The position numbers were made by a program, and so were the translations under genes. Below, one piece after another: positions 1-8,389 of a DNA stretch of 36,992 nucleotides. Origin of the DNA: an uncultured Verrucomicrobiales bacterium. GTDB taxonomy: Bacteria; Verrucomicrobiota; Verrucomicrobiia; Verrucomicrobiales; DEV007. The stretch spans positions 1-36,992 of the forward strand of contig CAJXQE010000026.1 of NCBI GenBank assembly GCA_913058215.1. Reading direction: 5' to 3'. How positions within the stretch are numbered: the first letter of the stretch is position 1; each line of letters opens with the position of its first letter. The notes beneath the pieces are model-generated. The model was not told where the DNA came from and did not search any database. It saw nothing but the letters and a program-made list of their open reading frames with translations.

Positions 1-49
1 ATCTACACTATCCTCTTCGTCGGCAGCGTCAGATGTGTATAAGAGACAG
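1..49 (+). other. Illumina Nextera adapter (not biological)
   Basis: Bases 31-49 are the 19-bp Tn5 mosaic end AGATGTGTATAAGAGACAG, preceded at 17-30 by the Nextera Read 1 tail TCGTCGGCAGCGTC. Bases 9-16 (TATCCTCT) match a standard Nextera i5 index and 1-8 (ATCTACAC) are the end of the P5 oligonucleotide. This is library sequence that was not trimmed before assembly. Genome sequence starts at base 50. Confidence 0.98.
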
Positions 50-339
50 CGGATAGCTTCGTGCAATGTGACTTCGCTCCAAAATGCGGCGCGGGGTTTC
101 ACAGCGACGGGTTTTGCCGGGCTCGGAGCGGGTTCCGGTTTGACCTCGATTGCTGGCTCAGCTTTGACCTCGGTTGCGGGAACTGGAGCAGCAGCAGGTT
201 CCGGCTTCGCCGCCTCGGGTGTTTGGGCTTGAGCCACTTCTTTTACGGGCTCTTTCGCAGGAGCTGTAAGCGGTTCGTCCTCACAGGACACTGTGATAAA
301 GGCAAGGGCAATAAGGGCTCCGGGTAGGCGGAAATTCAT
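50..339 (-). CDS. Lipoprotein with Pro/Ala/Glu/Lys-rich linker, 3' end cut off
   Basis: Reads leftward from an ATG at 339 and stays open for about 96 codons into the adapter, so the C-terminus is missing. The start MNFRLPGALIALAFITVSCEDE is a short basic and hydrophobic signal ending in a lipobox-like TVSC, with Cys19 as the predicted lipidated residue. Residues about 25-80 are a low-complexity linker of Pro, Ala, Glu, Lys and Val that probably spans the periplasm. The sequence turns ordinary again near AFWSEVTLHEA, where a folded domain may begin, but too little remains to name it. Forward-strand reading frames over the same bases are low-complexity shadows. The gene diverges from the serine hydrolase gene at 649. 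Confidence 0.7.
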
Positions 340-421
340 GCACGATTCTCGACGCGGATTGATTTGCAATCAAGATCAGTCTTGCCGGAATTCGAAACGA
401 TCAAACCTTGGAAAGGAAAAA

Positions 422-515
422 GCGGCCCGACTGATTTTTCCACAAGAAACCCCCGAAACTTGCAGAAAAAGTTGGTCAGTCGGACCGCCTTAAAAGTGTC
501 GTCCCCCCGGACGAC
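422..515. repeat. Inverted repeats in the divergent intergenic region 340-648
   Basis: The 309-base gap between the lipoprotein and the serine hydrolase holds two dyads. GCGGCCCGACTGA (422-434) pairs with TCAGTCGGACCGC (476-488), 12 of 13 positions, across a 41-base loop. GTCGTCC (498-504) pairs perfectly with GGACGAC (509-515) around a loop of four C. Neither is followed by a T-run, so they are not obvious terminators; they may lie in the leader of the 649 gene. No clear promoter was recognised here. Confidence 0.5.
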
Positions 516-648
516 GGCGCAGATTAGCTGCGGATATCGATTCCGCAACTTGAAAAATGAAACTATTTTGAAGACAACTCCCTGCCCTGAGAAACCTGCC
601 CCGGGTTTTGAGTGGGAACTGCGGCAATGGATGCTATTTTTGAGCGTC

Positions 649-1890
649 ATGAATCTTCAAGTCATCGTATTGTCTCTGTTCGTAGCGCTCTGTTCGCCTG
701 TTTTTGCCGAGTCTTCCGCCTCATCTCTTCCGCGGAAGGATTCTGCCATTACACCGGAAGTGGAAGCGGCGGTCGAATCATTGATTGAGAGTAAAAAACT
801 GTTTGGTGCGGTGACCTTGGTCGCGCAATCCGGAAAGATTCGTCACCTTCATCCTCAGGGAAGGCGCTCGGTGAGGGGCAAAGCACTGATGACATCGGAT
901 TCGATTTTTCGAATCCACTCGATGACTAAAGCGATTGTGTCTGCGGCGGCGCTGCAGCAATTGGAGAAGGGAAAATATCAATTGAGCGATCCGGTTTCCA
1001 GGTTCATTCCGGAGTTCGAAAAACTGACCGTGCTTTCCGCAGACGGAAAGCCCAAGCCGGCGAAGAAGGTCATGACGATTGAGGATCTTTTCCGGCACAC
1101 TTCGGGGCTGTCATATGGTTTCACCGCCCCTCCCGCTCTGGAAAAATACTATGAAGGCGCGGATTTCTGGAGTGGGGACTGGGATCAGTTCATGGGAGTA
1201 TTGACGAAGATCCCTTTGGTTCACGAACCGGGCGAATCCTGGAACTACGGCCTGAGCACGGATGTTCTCGGAAGACTTGTTGAAATTTGGTCAGGTCAGT
1301 CGCTGGATCAATATTTACAGGAACATATTTTTAATCCGCTCAAGATGAAAGACACCGGATTCTGGATCAGGAATGAGACGGATGCGAAGCGAATGGTTAC
1401 CATGCAATTTTCCACTCCGGATGGATTGAAAGCGGCAGGGGATCAAGCCCTTAAGAAAGCGATGAAAAAGCCATCGATCATGTCGGGTGGAGGCGGGCTT
1501 TATTCGACTGCCGGTGACTACTATCAGTTTTTACAGATGATCGCCGACGGCGGAACGCGAAATGGAGACCAGTTTCTGAAACCGGAAACTGTTGCACTGA
1601 TGACTTCGGATCAATTGCCTGAAAAAGTTAAGAATATCTTCTTTGGAAAAGAACAACGACTTGGAACCGGCTTTGGACTCGGGTTTTCCGTTGTTACAAG
1701 TGACACCGCCGGTTGGGACGATGTGGCCCGTCCGGGCGAGTTTGGATGGGGCGGCGCTGCTAGTTGCCATTACTGGGTTTCGCCCGTAGATGAGAATTTG
1801 ATCGTGATCACCCTCGAGCAAACGATGCCCTACAACTGGAATCTGGAACGGGCCTTGAAACCGGTTATCTACTCCGCTATTCGCAAATAA
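649..1890 (+). CDS. Exported beta-lactamase-fold serine hydrolase (class C/EstB type)
   Basis: A 413-residue protein of the penicillin-binding-protein-like serine hydrolases, a family of class C beta-lactamases, esterases and D-aminopeptidases acting outside the cytoplasm. The start at 649 is chosen because MNLQVIVLSLFVALCSPVFAES is a clean signal peptide; the frame is open upstream but that part looks non-coding. The nucleophile motif SMTK is at residues 91-94, the YxN-type motif is Tyr-Gly-Leu at 200-202, and the third-motif region carries GWGG at 366-369 in place of KTG. Changed second and third motifs argue for an esterase or peptidase rather than a resistance enzyme. The substrate is unknown. 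A HAD gene follows after 8 bases, suggesting co-transcription. Confidence 0.88.
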   Translation: MNLQVIVLSLFVALCSPVFAESSASSLPRKDSAITPEVEAAVESLIESKKLFGAVTLVAQSGKIRHLHPQGRRSVRGKALMTSDSIFRIHSMTKAIVSAAALQQLEKGKYQLSDPVSRFIPEFEKLTVLSADGKPKPAKKVMTIEDLFRHTSGLSYGFTAPPALEKYYEGADFWSGDWDQFMGVLTKIPLVHEPGESWNYGLSTDVLGRLVEIWSGQSLDQYLQEHIFNPLKMKDTGFWIRNETDAKRMVTMQFSTPDGLKAAGDQALKKAMKKPSIMSGGGGLYSTAGDYYQFLQMIADGGTRNGDQFLKPETVALMTSDQLPEKVKNIFFGKEQRLGTGFGLGFSVVTSDTAGWDDVARPGEFGWGGAASCHYWVSPVDENLIVITLEQTMPYNWNLERALKPVIYSAIRK

Positions 1891-1898
1891 TTCTCCTA

Positions 1899-2585
1899 AT
1901 GTCAGAAATTCTATCCAATTGCGGCGTCGTCTTCGACCTCGACGGTGTTCTCATTGATTCTCACGACCAGCATGAACAAGGCTGGTTTGCTTTAGCTGCG
2001 AGAATCGGAAAACCACTCAGCAAAGAGCAGTTCAAGGAATCGTTCGGGATGCGAAATGAGATGTGTATTCCTGACGTGTTCGGGTGGACCACTCGCGACG
2101 ACAAATCCGGGATTCATGATTTGGGAGAACAGAAGGAGGAACTCTATCGGGAGTTGCTTCGTGAGGGCGGTTTGGAACCGCTTCCCGGTGTCGTGTCCCT
2201 GCTTGAGGCATTGAAGGAAACAGGAATCCCGGTTTCGCTGGGCTCCTCAACTTCACGAAAGAATATTGAGGTGTGTTTCGAAGCAACAGGACTGACAGAG
2301 TTTTTCGGAAAGAATTACACTGGTGCCGAGGATGTCTCTCACGGGAAACCGCATCCGGAAGTCTTTCTTACAGCCGCCGGGAAAATTGATCGTGGACCGG
2401 AGCATTGCGTGGTTATTGAGGATGCTCATGTGGGGATTGAAGCGGCACTTGCCGGTGGGATGAAAGCGATCGCAGTGACCACGACTCATCCGCGTGAAAG
2501 TCTCGAAGGTCATGGGGCCTCATTGATTGTGGACTCTCTGACTGAAGTGGGCCCGGAAATTGTTGGTCAATTGCTCAGTCGATAG
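1899..2585 (+). CDS. HAD-superfamily phosphatase/beta-phosphoglucomutase-like
   Basis: A 228-residue cytoplasmic HAD subfamily IA protein. Motif I is VVFDLDGVLIDS with nucleophile Asp13 and acid/base Asp15. A helical cap domain occupies about residues 20-90. Motif II is the Ser of LGSSTS, motif III the Lys of GKPHPE, and motif IV the acidic pair of VIEDAHVG. Family members remove phosphate from sugar phosphates or similar small molecules, or act as beta-phosphoglucomutase. No partner gene for maltose or trehalose is nearby, so the substrate is open. It starts 8 bases after the serine hydrolase and probably shares its transcript. Confidence 0.9.
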   Translation: MSEILSNCGVVFDLDGVLIDSHDQHEQGWFALAARIGKPLSKEQFKESFGMRNEMCIPDVFGWTTRDDKSGIHDLGEQKEELYRELLREGGLEPLPGVVSLLEALKETGIPVSLGSSTSRKNIEVCFEATGLTEFFGKNYTGAEDVSHGKPHPEVFLTAAGKIDRGPEHCVVIEDAHVGIEAALAGGMKAIAVTTTHPRESLEGHGASLIVDSLTEVGPEIVGQLLSR

Positions 2586-2623
2586 TTTCTTGAGGAATCA
2601 GTCCGGAACGTGTAGTGGAACCC

Positions 2624-2944
2624 ATGTCAGAAATCACCTGCCCCTATTGCGAGATGGATGAAATTCTCGTGCTCGAACACATTTACGAATGTGTCACCTG
2701 CGGCCACGAGTGGGAAAAGGCCGAGCAGGAGCGGGAAGTGAAAGACGCATTTGGCAATGTCCTCCAAACCGGCGATGTCGTTCAGATGATCAAAGATCTG
2801 AAGCTGAAAGGCTCGTCCGATGTCTTAAAGAGCGGAACAAAATCGAAGCCAATTCGTATCGTGGACGGCGACCACGAGATCGACTGCAAGATGAACGGTA
2901 TTTCCATCGCTCTGAAAGCACAGTTTGTGAAGAAGGCGAACTGA
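2624..2944 (+). CDS. yjdM: YjdM family zinc-ribbon protein (formerly PhnA)
   Basis: A 106-residue protein whose start follows the ATG at 2624; an in-frame GTG at 2615 is possible but adds only three residues. The N-terminus is a zinc ribbon with two Cys pairs (CPYCEMDE and CVTCGHEW). The C-terminal half holds the family's signature stretches VKDAFGNVL, KGSSDVLKSGTK and GDHEIDCKMNG, which match Escherichia coli YjdM closely in layout and length. The old name PhnA implied a role in phosphonate use, which is not established. It is last in the 649-2944 run and faces the convergent gene at 2960 with only 15 bases between stops. Confidence 0.93.
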   Translation: MSEITCPYCEMDEILVLEHIYECVTCGHEWEKAEQEREVKDAFGNVLQTGDVVQMIKDLKLKGSSDVLKSGTKSKPIRIVDGDHEIDCKMNGISIALKAQFVKKAN

Positions 2945-2959
2945 CTCAGTTCGGTCGGT

Positions 2960-5398
2960 TCACTCCATCTCTTTGCGATAGTAATCGCGGGCTCCGTCCA
3001 ATTGTGAGCGGACGTGATTCCAGAGCCGCTCATTGGGAATACGGTCCCGCTTTTTGAGATCTCCTTCGAGTCGATCGATCCATTTCAGGAAAAAGGCAGC
3101 GTCGTTTTTCGCGCTCGAATTCTTCGTGTCATTCACTTCGATCCACACAGGATTGGAATGTGCGCCTGGTGTTCGAATAGTGCCGGGGTGATCGGGAGCG
3201 GAAGCTCTCACTGCGAGCCATCCCGATTCAGTGACCTCAATTCCCCCTCGGAAATCTCCATACGAGCCGGTCGAAACAATGGCGTCGCCTTCCTTCACCG
3301 GAATCTCTCTGATGACTTTGCCGTTGAAAACGAGTTCGATTTTTTCCAGGGGGAACTGCCACTCTGCCATTGCGGTTACCTCCACGGTTCCTTTCCGGTT
3401 CAGGGTAATGGTCGATCCCGCCAGTTTCCCGTCGACTTCGAACTCGATCATGGGGCCGTTGGTGATAAATGAGCGACCCGCAGCCTGTCCCTCAGTCCAC
3501 CCTTCATAACTCAGACCTTCCGGCAGGTAGACGTAGGTCCTCGCCCAGCCCGGGGGGAAGCTCCGGATCCGATTTAGAAAGACGTCGGTTCCGGAAGAAG
3601 CATACACTTTCAGCCCGCAATTCATGAGTCGATACCAAAGTTGCAGACTCCCGGCATAGGTGTGCCCATGGACATCCATGAGGGCGACACGTCCGAGGGC
3701 GGCATCTATCGGAAGACCTTTGGATGCGTAGGGTTGATTGTAAAGATCGAGCCGGTTTCCCGCCGGGTGGGTGTACCCGATCAGACCACCTTGATCGATG
3801 GTTCGTTGTGCGATGTCGGCATTGGTCGGGACATCGAAGGGATTGGTGGTTCCGTCAAACCCCGTCATGATCGGCTCAACGAGTCTGGATAAATTGGAAA
3901 GCGTCATGTGTCCCCAAATCGTCGAACGGAATTCCTGGCCCCAGTAGATAATGTTGTCGTCGGTAGACCGCGGATCAATCTGACCGAGGAAGAGTTCGCG
4001 GTCGAAGATGGCTTCGCCGTCCGAGTTACCAATGACTGCGTTGCAGACATTGAGTTGCTCGGCCCGGCATTGCTCAAGGATATCCTGCGGACGGTTGTAC
4101 CACTCTCCGTATCCGTAATTTGCGTGAACATGATTCTCTCCGCTGAACCAGCGGGCGGCTTTCCGGTTGCTCCAGTTATACAAAGACATTGGGACCAATT
4201 TTGCCTGAGGGCCTTCAATAGAAATTGTTTCCCTATTGATAATGCTTTCCGGTCCACCAGACAGGGTGATTTCATATTCGCCGACCGGAAGATCGAGGGT
4301 GGCGCTTTGAGAAAGGTAGAAGTGCCCGGCTCCTCCAGTGAGCCGATAGAGAGAGCCCGACGGAAAGAAAAATTTTCCATCTTTTCGTTTCACTGAAGCG
4401 CGGGCATTTGTCAGTGGAGGACCAAGCTTGATCGTGACCGGTGCAATTTTTTCCCGGAAATCGAACGATTTGACTGCCAGGTCTCTGCTCGTTCCCGCTT
4501 CCAGATCCCGCAATTTGACTGAGGTTGCTCCGGATGAGTTATCGCTCCACGCGAGAAGTTTCCCATCCGCGCTGAGTGAGGCCTTTTCGTCATCGGCATG
4601 ACTGGATGTGAGTCGCTCCGCATTTTTCAAGGGCGCCGAAAATGGAATCTGCCAGATGTCGTTGTGAGCCACTCCAAGATCGGTCGAGACCAGAATTCCG
4701 GAATCATCCATCATTGGCGAAATGTCATAAATCCTGGCGGGCCAGGTAAAAAGTTGTTCCGGCTCGGATCCGTCGGCGCGGCACTGCCACACATCTGCTT
4801 GAGGCCCGCGATTCCCACTCTGTTCGTCGGGTTCGTCGCGGTGGATCGCATAAATGATTTTACTGCCGTCAGTCGAAGTCGTGAATTTCGGTCCTTTTCG
4901 GCTGAATCTCGCAGGATCTTCAGGGCCAAGGCTCAGGGCTGTCAGTTCGCCGGTTTCGACATTCAACCAGGAGGGGAATCTCCGGGTGTTTGCTTCAGTC
5001 ATCAATCCGAAGATCTGTTTTCCATCCGGGGAAAAGGTGAGACGTCCCTGGGCGATGATACGTTTTGGTAGTGGAATATCTTTTCCCGTTTCGGAATCCA
5101 TCATTTTGAGGACACCGGTGACTAGATGAGAGGTGTTGATGTAGACAAGGGCCTTCCCGTCGGGTGACCAGGCAGGTTCAATATCCCAACCTTCGCCTTG
5201 GGTCATGCGGCTGAGTTTGCCGCTGTCGATGTCCATTCTCCAGATGGCGCCCTGATAGGAGACCGCGATGCTTTTCCCATCCGGGGATATTCGCGAGTGA
5301 ATACCTCCGAAGGCTACGGACGATTCGGGTTCCGAAAAAACCGCCGATTGTATGGCGAACAGAGTGAGTAGGAAGAAAGTCAGGGTTTTCATTTCCAT
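2960..5398 (-). CDS. Exported TolB-like beta-propeller fused to CehA/McbA-type PHP domain
   Basis: An 812-residue secreted protein with a signal peptide over residues 1-22 (ends near SAVFS). Residues about 30-310 hold repeated PD40/WD40-like blades such as SRISPDGKSIAV, PAWSPDGKALVY and TFSPDGKQIFGL, as in TolB-type propellers. A linker leads to a metal-dependent PHP-like domain that opens with GENHVHANYG, His423 and His425 being likely metal ligands, and includes YTHPAGN and DVHGHTY further on. The CehA/McbA branch includes carbaryl hydrolase and many unassigned phosphoesterase-like proteins. The propeller may bind the substrate or cell surface. A second in-frame ATG lies at 5392. The true substrate cannot be told from sequence. 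Confidence 0.85.
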   Translation of the reverse strand: MEMKTLTFFLLTLFAIQSAVFSEPESSVAFGGIHSRISPDGKSIAVSYQGAIWRMDIDSGKLSRMTQGEGWDIEPAWSPDGKALVYINTSHLVTGVLKMMDSETGKDIPLPKRIIAQGRLTFSPDGKQIFGLMTEANTRRFPSWLNVETGELTALSLGPEDPARFSRKGPKFTTSTDGSKIIYAIHRDEPDEQSGNRGPQADVWQCRADGSEPEQLFTWPARIYDISPMMDDSGILVSTDLGVAHNDIWQIPFSAPLKNAERLTSSHADDEKASLSADGKLLAWSDNSSGATSVKLRDLEAGTSRDLAVKSFDFREKIAPVTIKLGPPLTNARASVKRKDGKFFFPSGSLYRLTGGAGHFYLSQSATLDLPVGEYEITLSGGPESIINRETISIEGPQAKLVPMSLYNWSNRKAARWFSGENHVHANYGYGEWYNRPQDILEQCRAEQLNVCNAVIGNSDGEAIFDRELFLGQIDPRSTDDNIIYWGQEFRSTIWGHMTLSNLSRLVEPIMTGFDGTTNPFDVPTNADIAQRTIDQGGLIGYTHPAGNRLDLYNQPYASKGLPIDAALGRVALMDVHGHTYAGSLQLWYRLMNCGLKVYASSGTDVFLNRIRSFPPGWARTYVYLPEGLSYEGWTEGQAAGRSFITNGPMIEFEVDGKLAGSTITLNRKGTVEVTAMAEWQFPLEKIELVFNGKVIREIPVKEGDAIVSTGSYGDFRGGIEVTESGWLAVRASAPDHPGTIRTPGAHSNPVWIEVNDTKNSSAKNDAAFFLKWIDRLEGDLKKRDRIPNERLWNHVRSQLDGARDYYRKEME

Positions 5399-5464
5399 CT
5401 GCTAATCGTGGCGGTTTGTCGATTCGGGTAAAAGCTTCAAATATTACTTCTCAACTTTAGCTGC

Positions 5465-5517
5465 GAGGAAGTGGGACGCGGTTTTGACTTATGCGAAAGT
5501 ATTGCGCACACTTCCTC
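5465..5517 (+). repeat. 9-bp inverted repeat just before the phosphoesterase start
   Basis: GAGGAAGTG (5465-5473) pairs perfectly with CACTTCCTC (5509-5517) across a 35-base loop, ending three bases before the ATG at 5521. The start codon has a pyrimidine-rich upstream stretch and no Shine-Dalgarno sequence. The dyad could be a leader structure or chance. Confidence 0.4.
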
Positions 5518-5520
5518 CCC

Positions 5521-7080
5521 ATGAAGAAACTGCATATTCATTTACTCGCGCTGATGATTCTCCCCTGTTCCCTTTTGGCTGAGGAAAAGCTGGCCAGTGG
5601 GACCGTATTTCATGACCGGAATCAAAATGGCCGGTTCGATAGTGATGAGCCGGGGCTGAAAGATATTGCAGTCTCCAATGGTAGGGATGTCACGACAACG
5701 GATGGTTCCGGTGCCTGGAAGCTTCCTGTGGACGATGACACCATCTTCTTCGTCGTTAAGCCAAGTGGTTGGGCGCCTCCGGTGAACGGGGATCAACTTC
5801 CGCAATTTTACTACATCCATAAACCCGGAGGATCGCCCGAAAGTTTTCGTTACCCGGGAGTCTCTCCCACAGGACCATTGCCCGAGAGCATCGATTTCCC
5901 TCTGCTGAAATCCGCGGAGCCGGAAAAATTCAAGGCAGTTTTCTTTGGGGATCCCCAACCTTCAAGCATCGATCAGGTCAATTATATCGCGCACGATGTG
6001 ATCGCGGAGTTGATTGGCACGGACTCGAAATTTGGAGTGACGCTTGGCGACATTATGTTCGACCGGCTTGAACTGTTTGAGCCATCCAATGCCAACACTG
6101 CCCAGATCGGGATTCCCTGGTACAATGTGATCGGGAACCACGATTTGAATCGTGAGGCCGAGATTGATTCAGACTCTGATGAGACTTTTCATCGCTTTTT
6201 TGGACCGGCTTATTATTCCTTCGACTACGGTGCTGTGCATTTCGTTGTGCTCGACGATGTGGACTGGGCCGATCACAAGCGAAACGGTCACGTTACCTAC
6301 AAAGGAGGATTGGGCGAAGATCAGATCGCCTTTGTGAAAAATGACCTCAAGTTGGTACCCGAGGAGAAGTTGATCGTGCTGATGATGCACATCCCCCTGA
6401 CCGATGTGGGAAACCGGCAGGAACTTTATCGTCTGATTGAAAAACGTCCCAACACGATGTCAATCTCCGGCCATACTCACTGGCACGCCCACAAGTTTAT
6501 TGGAAAAGAAGACGGATGGAACGGCGATAAGCCTCACCATCATATCGTGAATGTAACGGTGTCCGGCTCCTGGTGGAAAGGCCTGAAAAATGAACTTGGA
6601 ATTCCCCATGCAACGATGCGGGATGGTGCGCCGAATGGATATTCCATCATCACTTTCGACGGTGCAAAGCATACCCTGGACTTTAAGGCGGCGGGTTTTC
6701 CTGCGGATTACCAATTGAACATATTTACACCCAGTGAAATTCGTACTGAGAACATCGAGGCAACTCCGGTCTATGTGAATGTATTTAACGGCTCCGTAGA
6801 CTCGGTTGTGAAGATGCGTATCGGCAAAGGTGAGGAGTGGTTGACTCTGAAGAAAGTCGTCGAGGTGGATCCGGTTTATGATTCTTCCCGACAGCGGGAA
6901 ATGGCAGCAGATCCTGAGGGGAAAAAGCCGGCTCTGAATCAGCCGATCAAATCGGATCACCTGTGGAAAGCCAAGCTGCCGGCGGGGCTCACTACTGGTT
7001 CACATTTGATTCAGGTGGAGGCGACGGATGCTTATGGTCGCACCCACAAAGGGCACCGGATCATTCGAGTGGTGAAATAG
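5521..7080 (+). CDS. Exported calcineurin-like metallophosphoesterase
   Basis: A 519-residue protein. ATG 5521 is preferred over 5491 because MKKLHIHLLALMILPCSLLAEE is a good signal peptide. Residues 26-80 form an SdrD-B/metallophosphoesterase N-terminal domain with an acidic, probably calcium-binding loop (DRNQNGRFDSDE). The catalytic domain shows the family metal motifs in order: GDPQ with Asp144, GDIMFD at 176-181, GNHD at 205-208, MMHIP and GHTHWH. The first motif has Gln instead of the usual His. A C-terminal beta-sandwich follows, as in MetallophosC proteins. It acts outside the cytoplasm on an unknown phosphoester. It diverges from the CehA-like gene and its stop lies 3 bases from the stop of the convergent DUF3500 gene. 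Confidence 0.9.
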   Translation: MKKLHIHLLALMILPCSLLAEEKLASGTVFHDRNQNGRFDSDEPGLKDIAVSNGRDVTTTDGSGAWKLPVDDDTIFFVVKPSGWAPPVNGDQLPQFYYIHKPGGSPESFRYPGVSPTGPLPESIDFPLLKSAEPEKFKAVFFGDPQPSSIDQVNYIAHDVIAELIGTDSKFGVTLGDIMFDRLELFEPSNANTAQIGIPWYNVIGNHDLNREAEIDSDSDETFHRFFGPAYYSFDYGAVHFVVLDDVDWADHKRNGHVTYKGGLGEDQIAFVKNDLKLVPEEKLIVLMMHIPLTDVGNRQELYRLIEKRPNTMSISGHTHWHAHKFIGKEDGWNGDKPHHHIVNVTVSGSWWKGLKNELGIPHATMRDGAPNGYSIITFDGAKHTLDFKAAGFPADYQLNIFTPSEIRTENIEATPVYVNVFNGSVDSVVKMRIGKGEEWLTLKKVVEVDPVYDSSRQREMAADPEGKKPALNQPIKSDHLWKAKLPAGLTTGSHLIQVEATDAYGRTHKGHRIIRVVK

Positions 7081-7083
7081 TTT

Positions 7084-8283
7084 TCAATGCGGGTGCTTCT
7101 CGTGATGCAGCCGTAAAAGATCTTTTCCGTAGTCATTGCCGTTGGGAGTCCTCACGACGGCGTGAATGTGGTCGCGTGTGGGAACGCCGGTGCGCTCGAG
7201 GCCGATGGGGCGCTGGTGATCAAATTCAATCAGGACCACAGGGCTGTGAATCCGGTAGTAAAAGACCGAGTCCTCATCCGTCGATCCGATCCAGGCAAAG
7301 TAAGTTTTATCGAGATGCTTTTCTACTTCCTCCATTTTGACCTGTGCATGGCCATCGCGAATATGACCGGTCCACAAGCCGACTAAATTACGAAAGGCCA
7401 ATTGTTGGGCATCATTCAAACCTGAAAAAGGCAATCCGGCATAGCTGAGAACTACGTTGTCTTTGAACGCCTCAGTCAGAGCGTTGGATCCGCCTTTCGA
7501 TTCCTGAATGACGGCCCTGGATTTTTGCTCGTCGCTCAGGCTTCGGGCAAAGGCGAGCCCGGCGTTTTGCTCTTCCTGTAAAATGATGGTGCCTTTGTGT
7601 CTTCCTGATGTGGCTTCGACCGGTTCGGAACCCACGAAGTAGGGGGACATCACGACCTGGTCGCCGAGAACGAAATAGTTGATTACGCAATGGTGACCGT
7701 CGAATTGCCAACCCCAGGGCTCCGTTTCGGACGGCTCTCCCATTACCGTCATGTGATAAAGCCATCTTCCGTATTCATCCGGTTTGCCCGAGAGCTCGGC
7801 CAGGGTCTCGTTCAGCTTCATGATGTCCTGGGTTGTTTTGAGTCCTTTGGCACTCAGTCCGGCGGCAATTAGATCGAAGGCGAGTTCCCGTTGTTCCTTG
7901 TTCATTTCCTGAAAACTGACTCCCTGTCTCGGAAGCGAGTGCTGATTCGCCCAGCGTCGCCATTCGCTGTCATCGACGGGAAAGGTCGTCATTTTTCTCT
8001 GTTCCGGGGAAAGTGCCGCGAGGAAAATATCGGCAGCAACTTTGATCGGTTTTGTGGAAACGCCGGTGGCTTCAATATTGAACAGGTCTTTCTCCACTGA
8101 ACCCCTGGCGGTCACCCCGACAAATTTTTGAGACACTGCTTCTTCCACCAATACAGCAAAACTCGGACGACCTTTGCCCTTTCCTTTTCCCTTGGATCCC
8201 TTACCACCGGGCCTCTGTGCGATGGCTGTTGCCCCACTGAAGGCGAATAAGAAACAAATGGTCAGGAATTTCTGCAGAGTCAT
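7084..8283 (-). CDS. Exported DUF3500 family protein
   Basis: A 399-residue protein beginning at ATG 8283 with the signal peptide [20 protein letters not shown]; an in-frame upstream codon at 8304 would only add seven residues. After cleavage comes a short Gly/Lys repeat ([13 protein letters not shown]). The rest matches the layout of DUF3500 proteins: [32 protein letters not shown] near the middle and FEDS-type [18 protein letters not shown], then EFDHQRP and [13 protein letters not shown] near the end. His, Asp and Tyr recur, but no catalytic role is established for the family. Members often occur in marine and soil bacteria beside other secreted hydrolases, as here. Confidence 0.85.
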   Translation of the reverse strand: MTLQKFLTICFLFAFSGATAIAQRPGGKGSKGKGKGKGRPSFAVLVEEAVSQKFVGVTARGSVEKDLFNIEATGVSTKPIKVAADIFLAALSPEQRKMTTFPVDDSEWRRWANQHSLPRQGVSFQEMNKEQRELAFDLIAAGLSAKGLKTTQDIMKLNETLAELSGKPDEYGRWLYHMTVMGEPSETEPWGWQFDGHHCVINYFVLGDQVVMSPYFVGSEPVEATSGRHKGTIILQEEQNAGLAFARSLSDEQKSRAVIQESKGGSNALTEAFKDNVVLSYAGLPFSGLNDAQQLAFRNLVGLWTGHIRDGHAQVKMEEVEKHLDKTYFAWIGSTDEDSVFYYRIHSPVVLIEFDHQRPIGLERTGVPTRDHIHAVVRTPNGNDYGKDLLRLHHEKHPH

Positions 8284-8389
8284 GATTGATCTAACCTCAC
8301 TCAAAGCAAAAGTACTCGCCAGTATTGAATCCTGCTTTTCGTTTCGAAAAATCCTCGCTGAAGATTGAAAAATGCTTCAGGCTTTTCCC

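Noticed and set aside
61-327. Forward-strand Gly/Phe/Arg-rich frame
   Set aside because: It is the mirror of the low-complexity linker of the minus-strand lipoprotein and has no ribosome site.
364-648. 95-residue N-terminal extension of the serine hydrolase
   Set aside because: It begins with TTG, is unlike protein in composition and would bury a clear signal peptide that starts at 649.
649-1890. Antibiotic-resistance beta-lactamase
   Set aside because: Only the SxxK motif fits exactly; the second and third motifs are altered, as in esterases and peptidases of the same fold.
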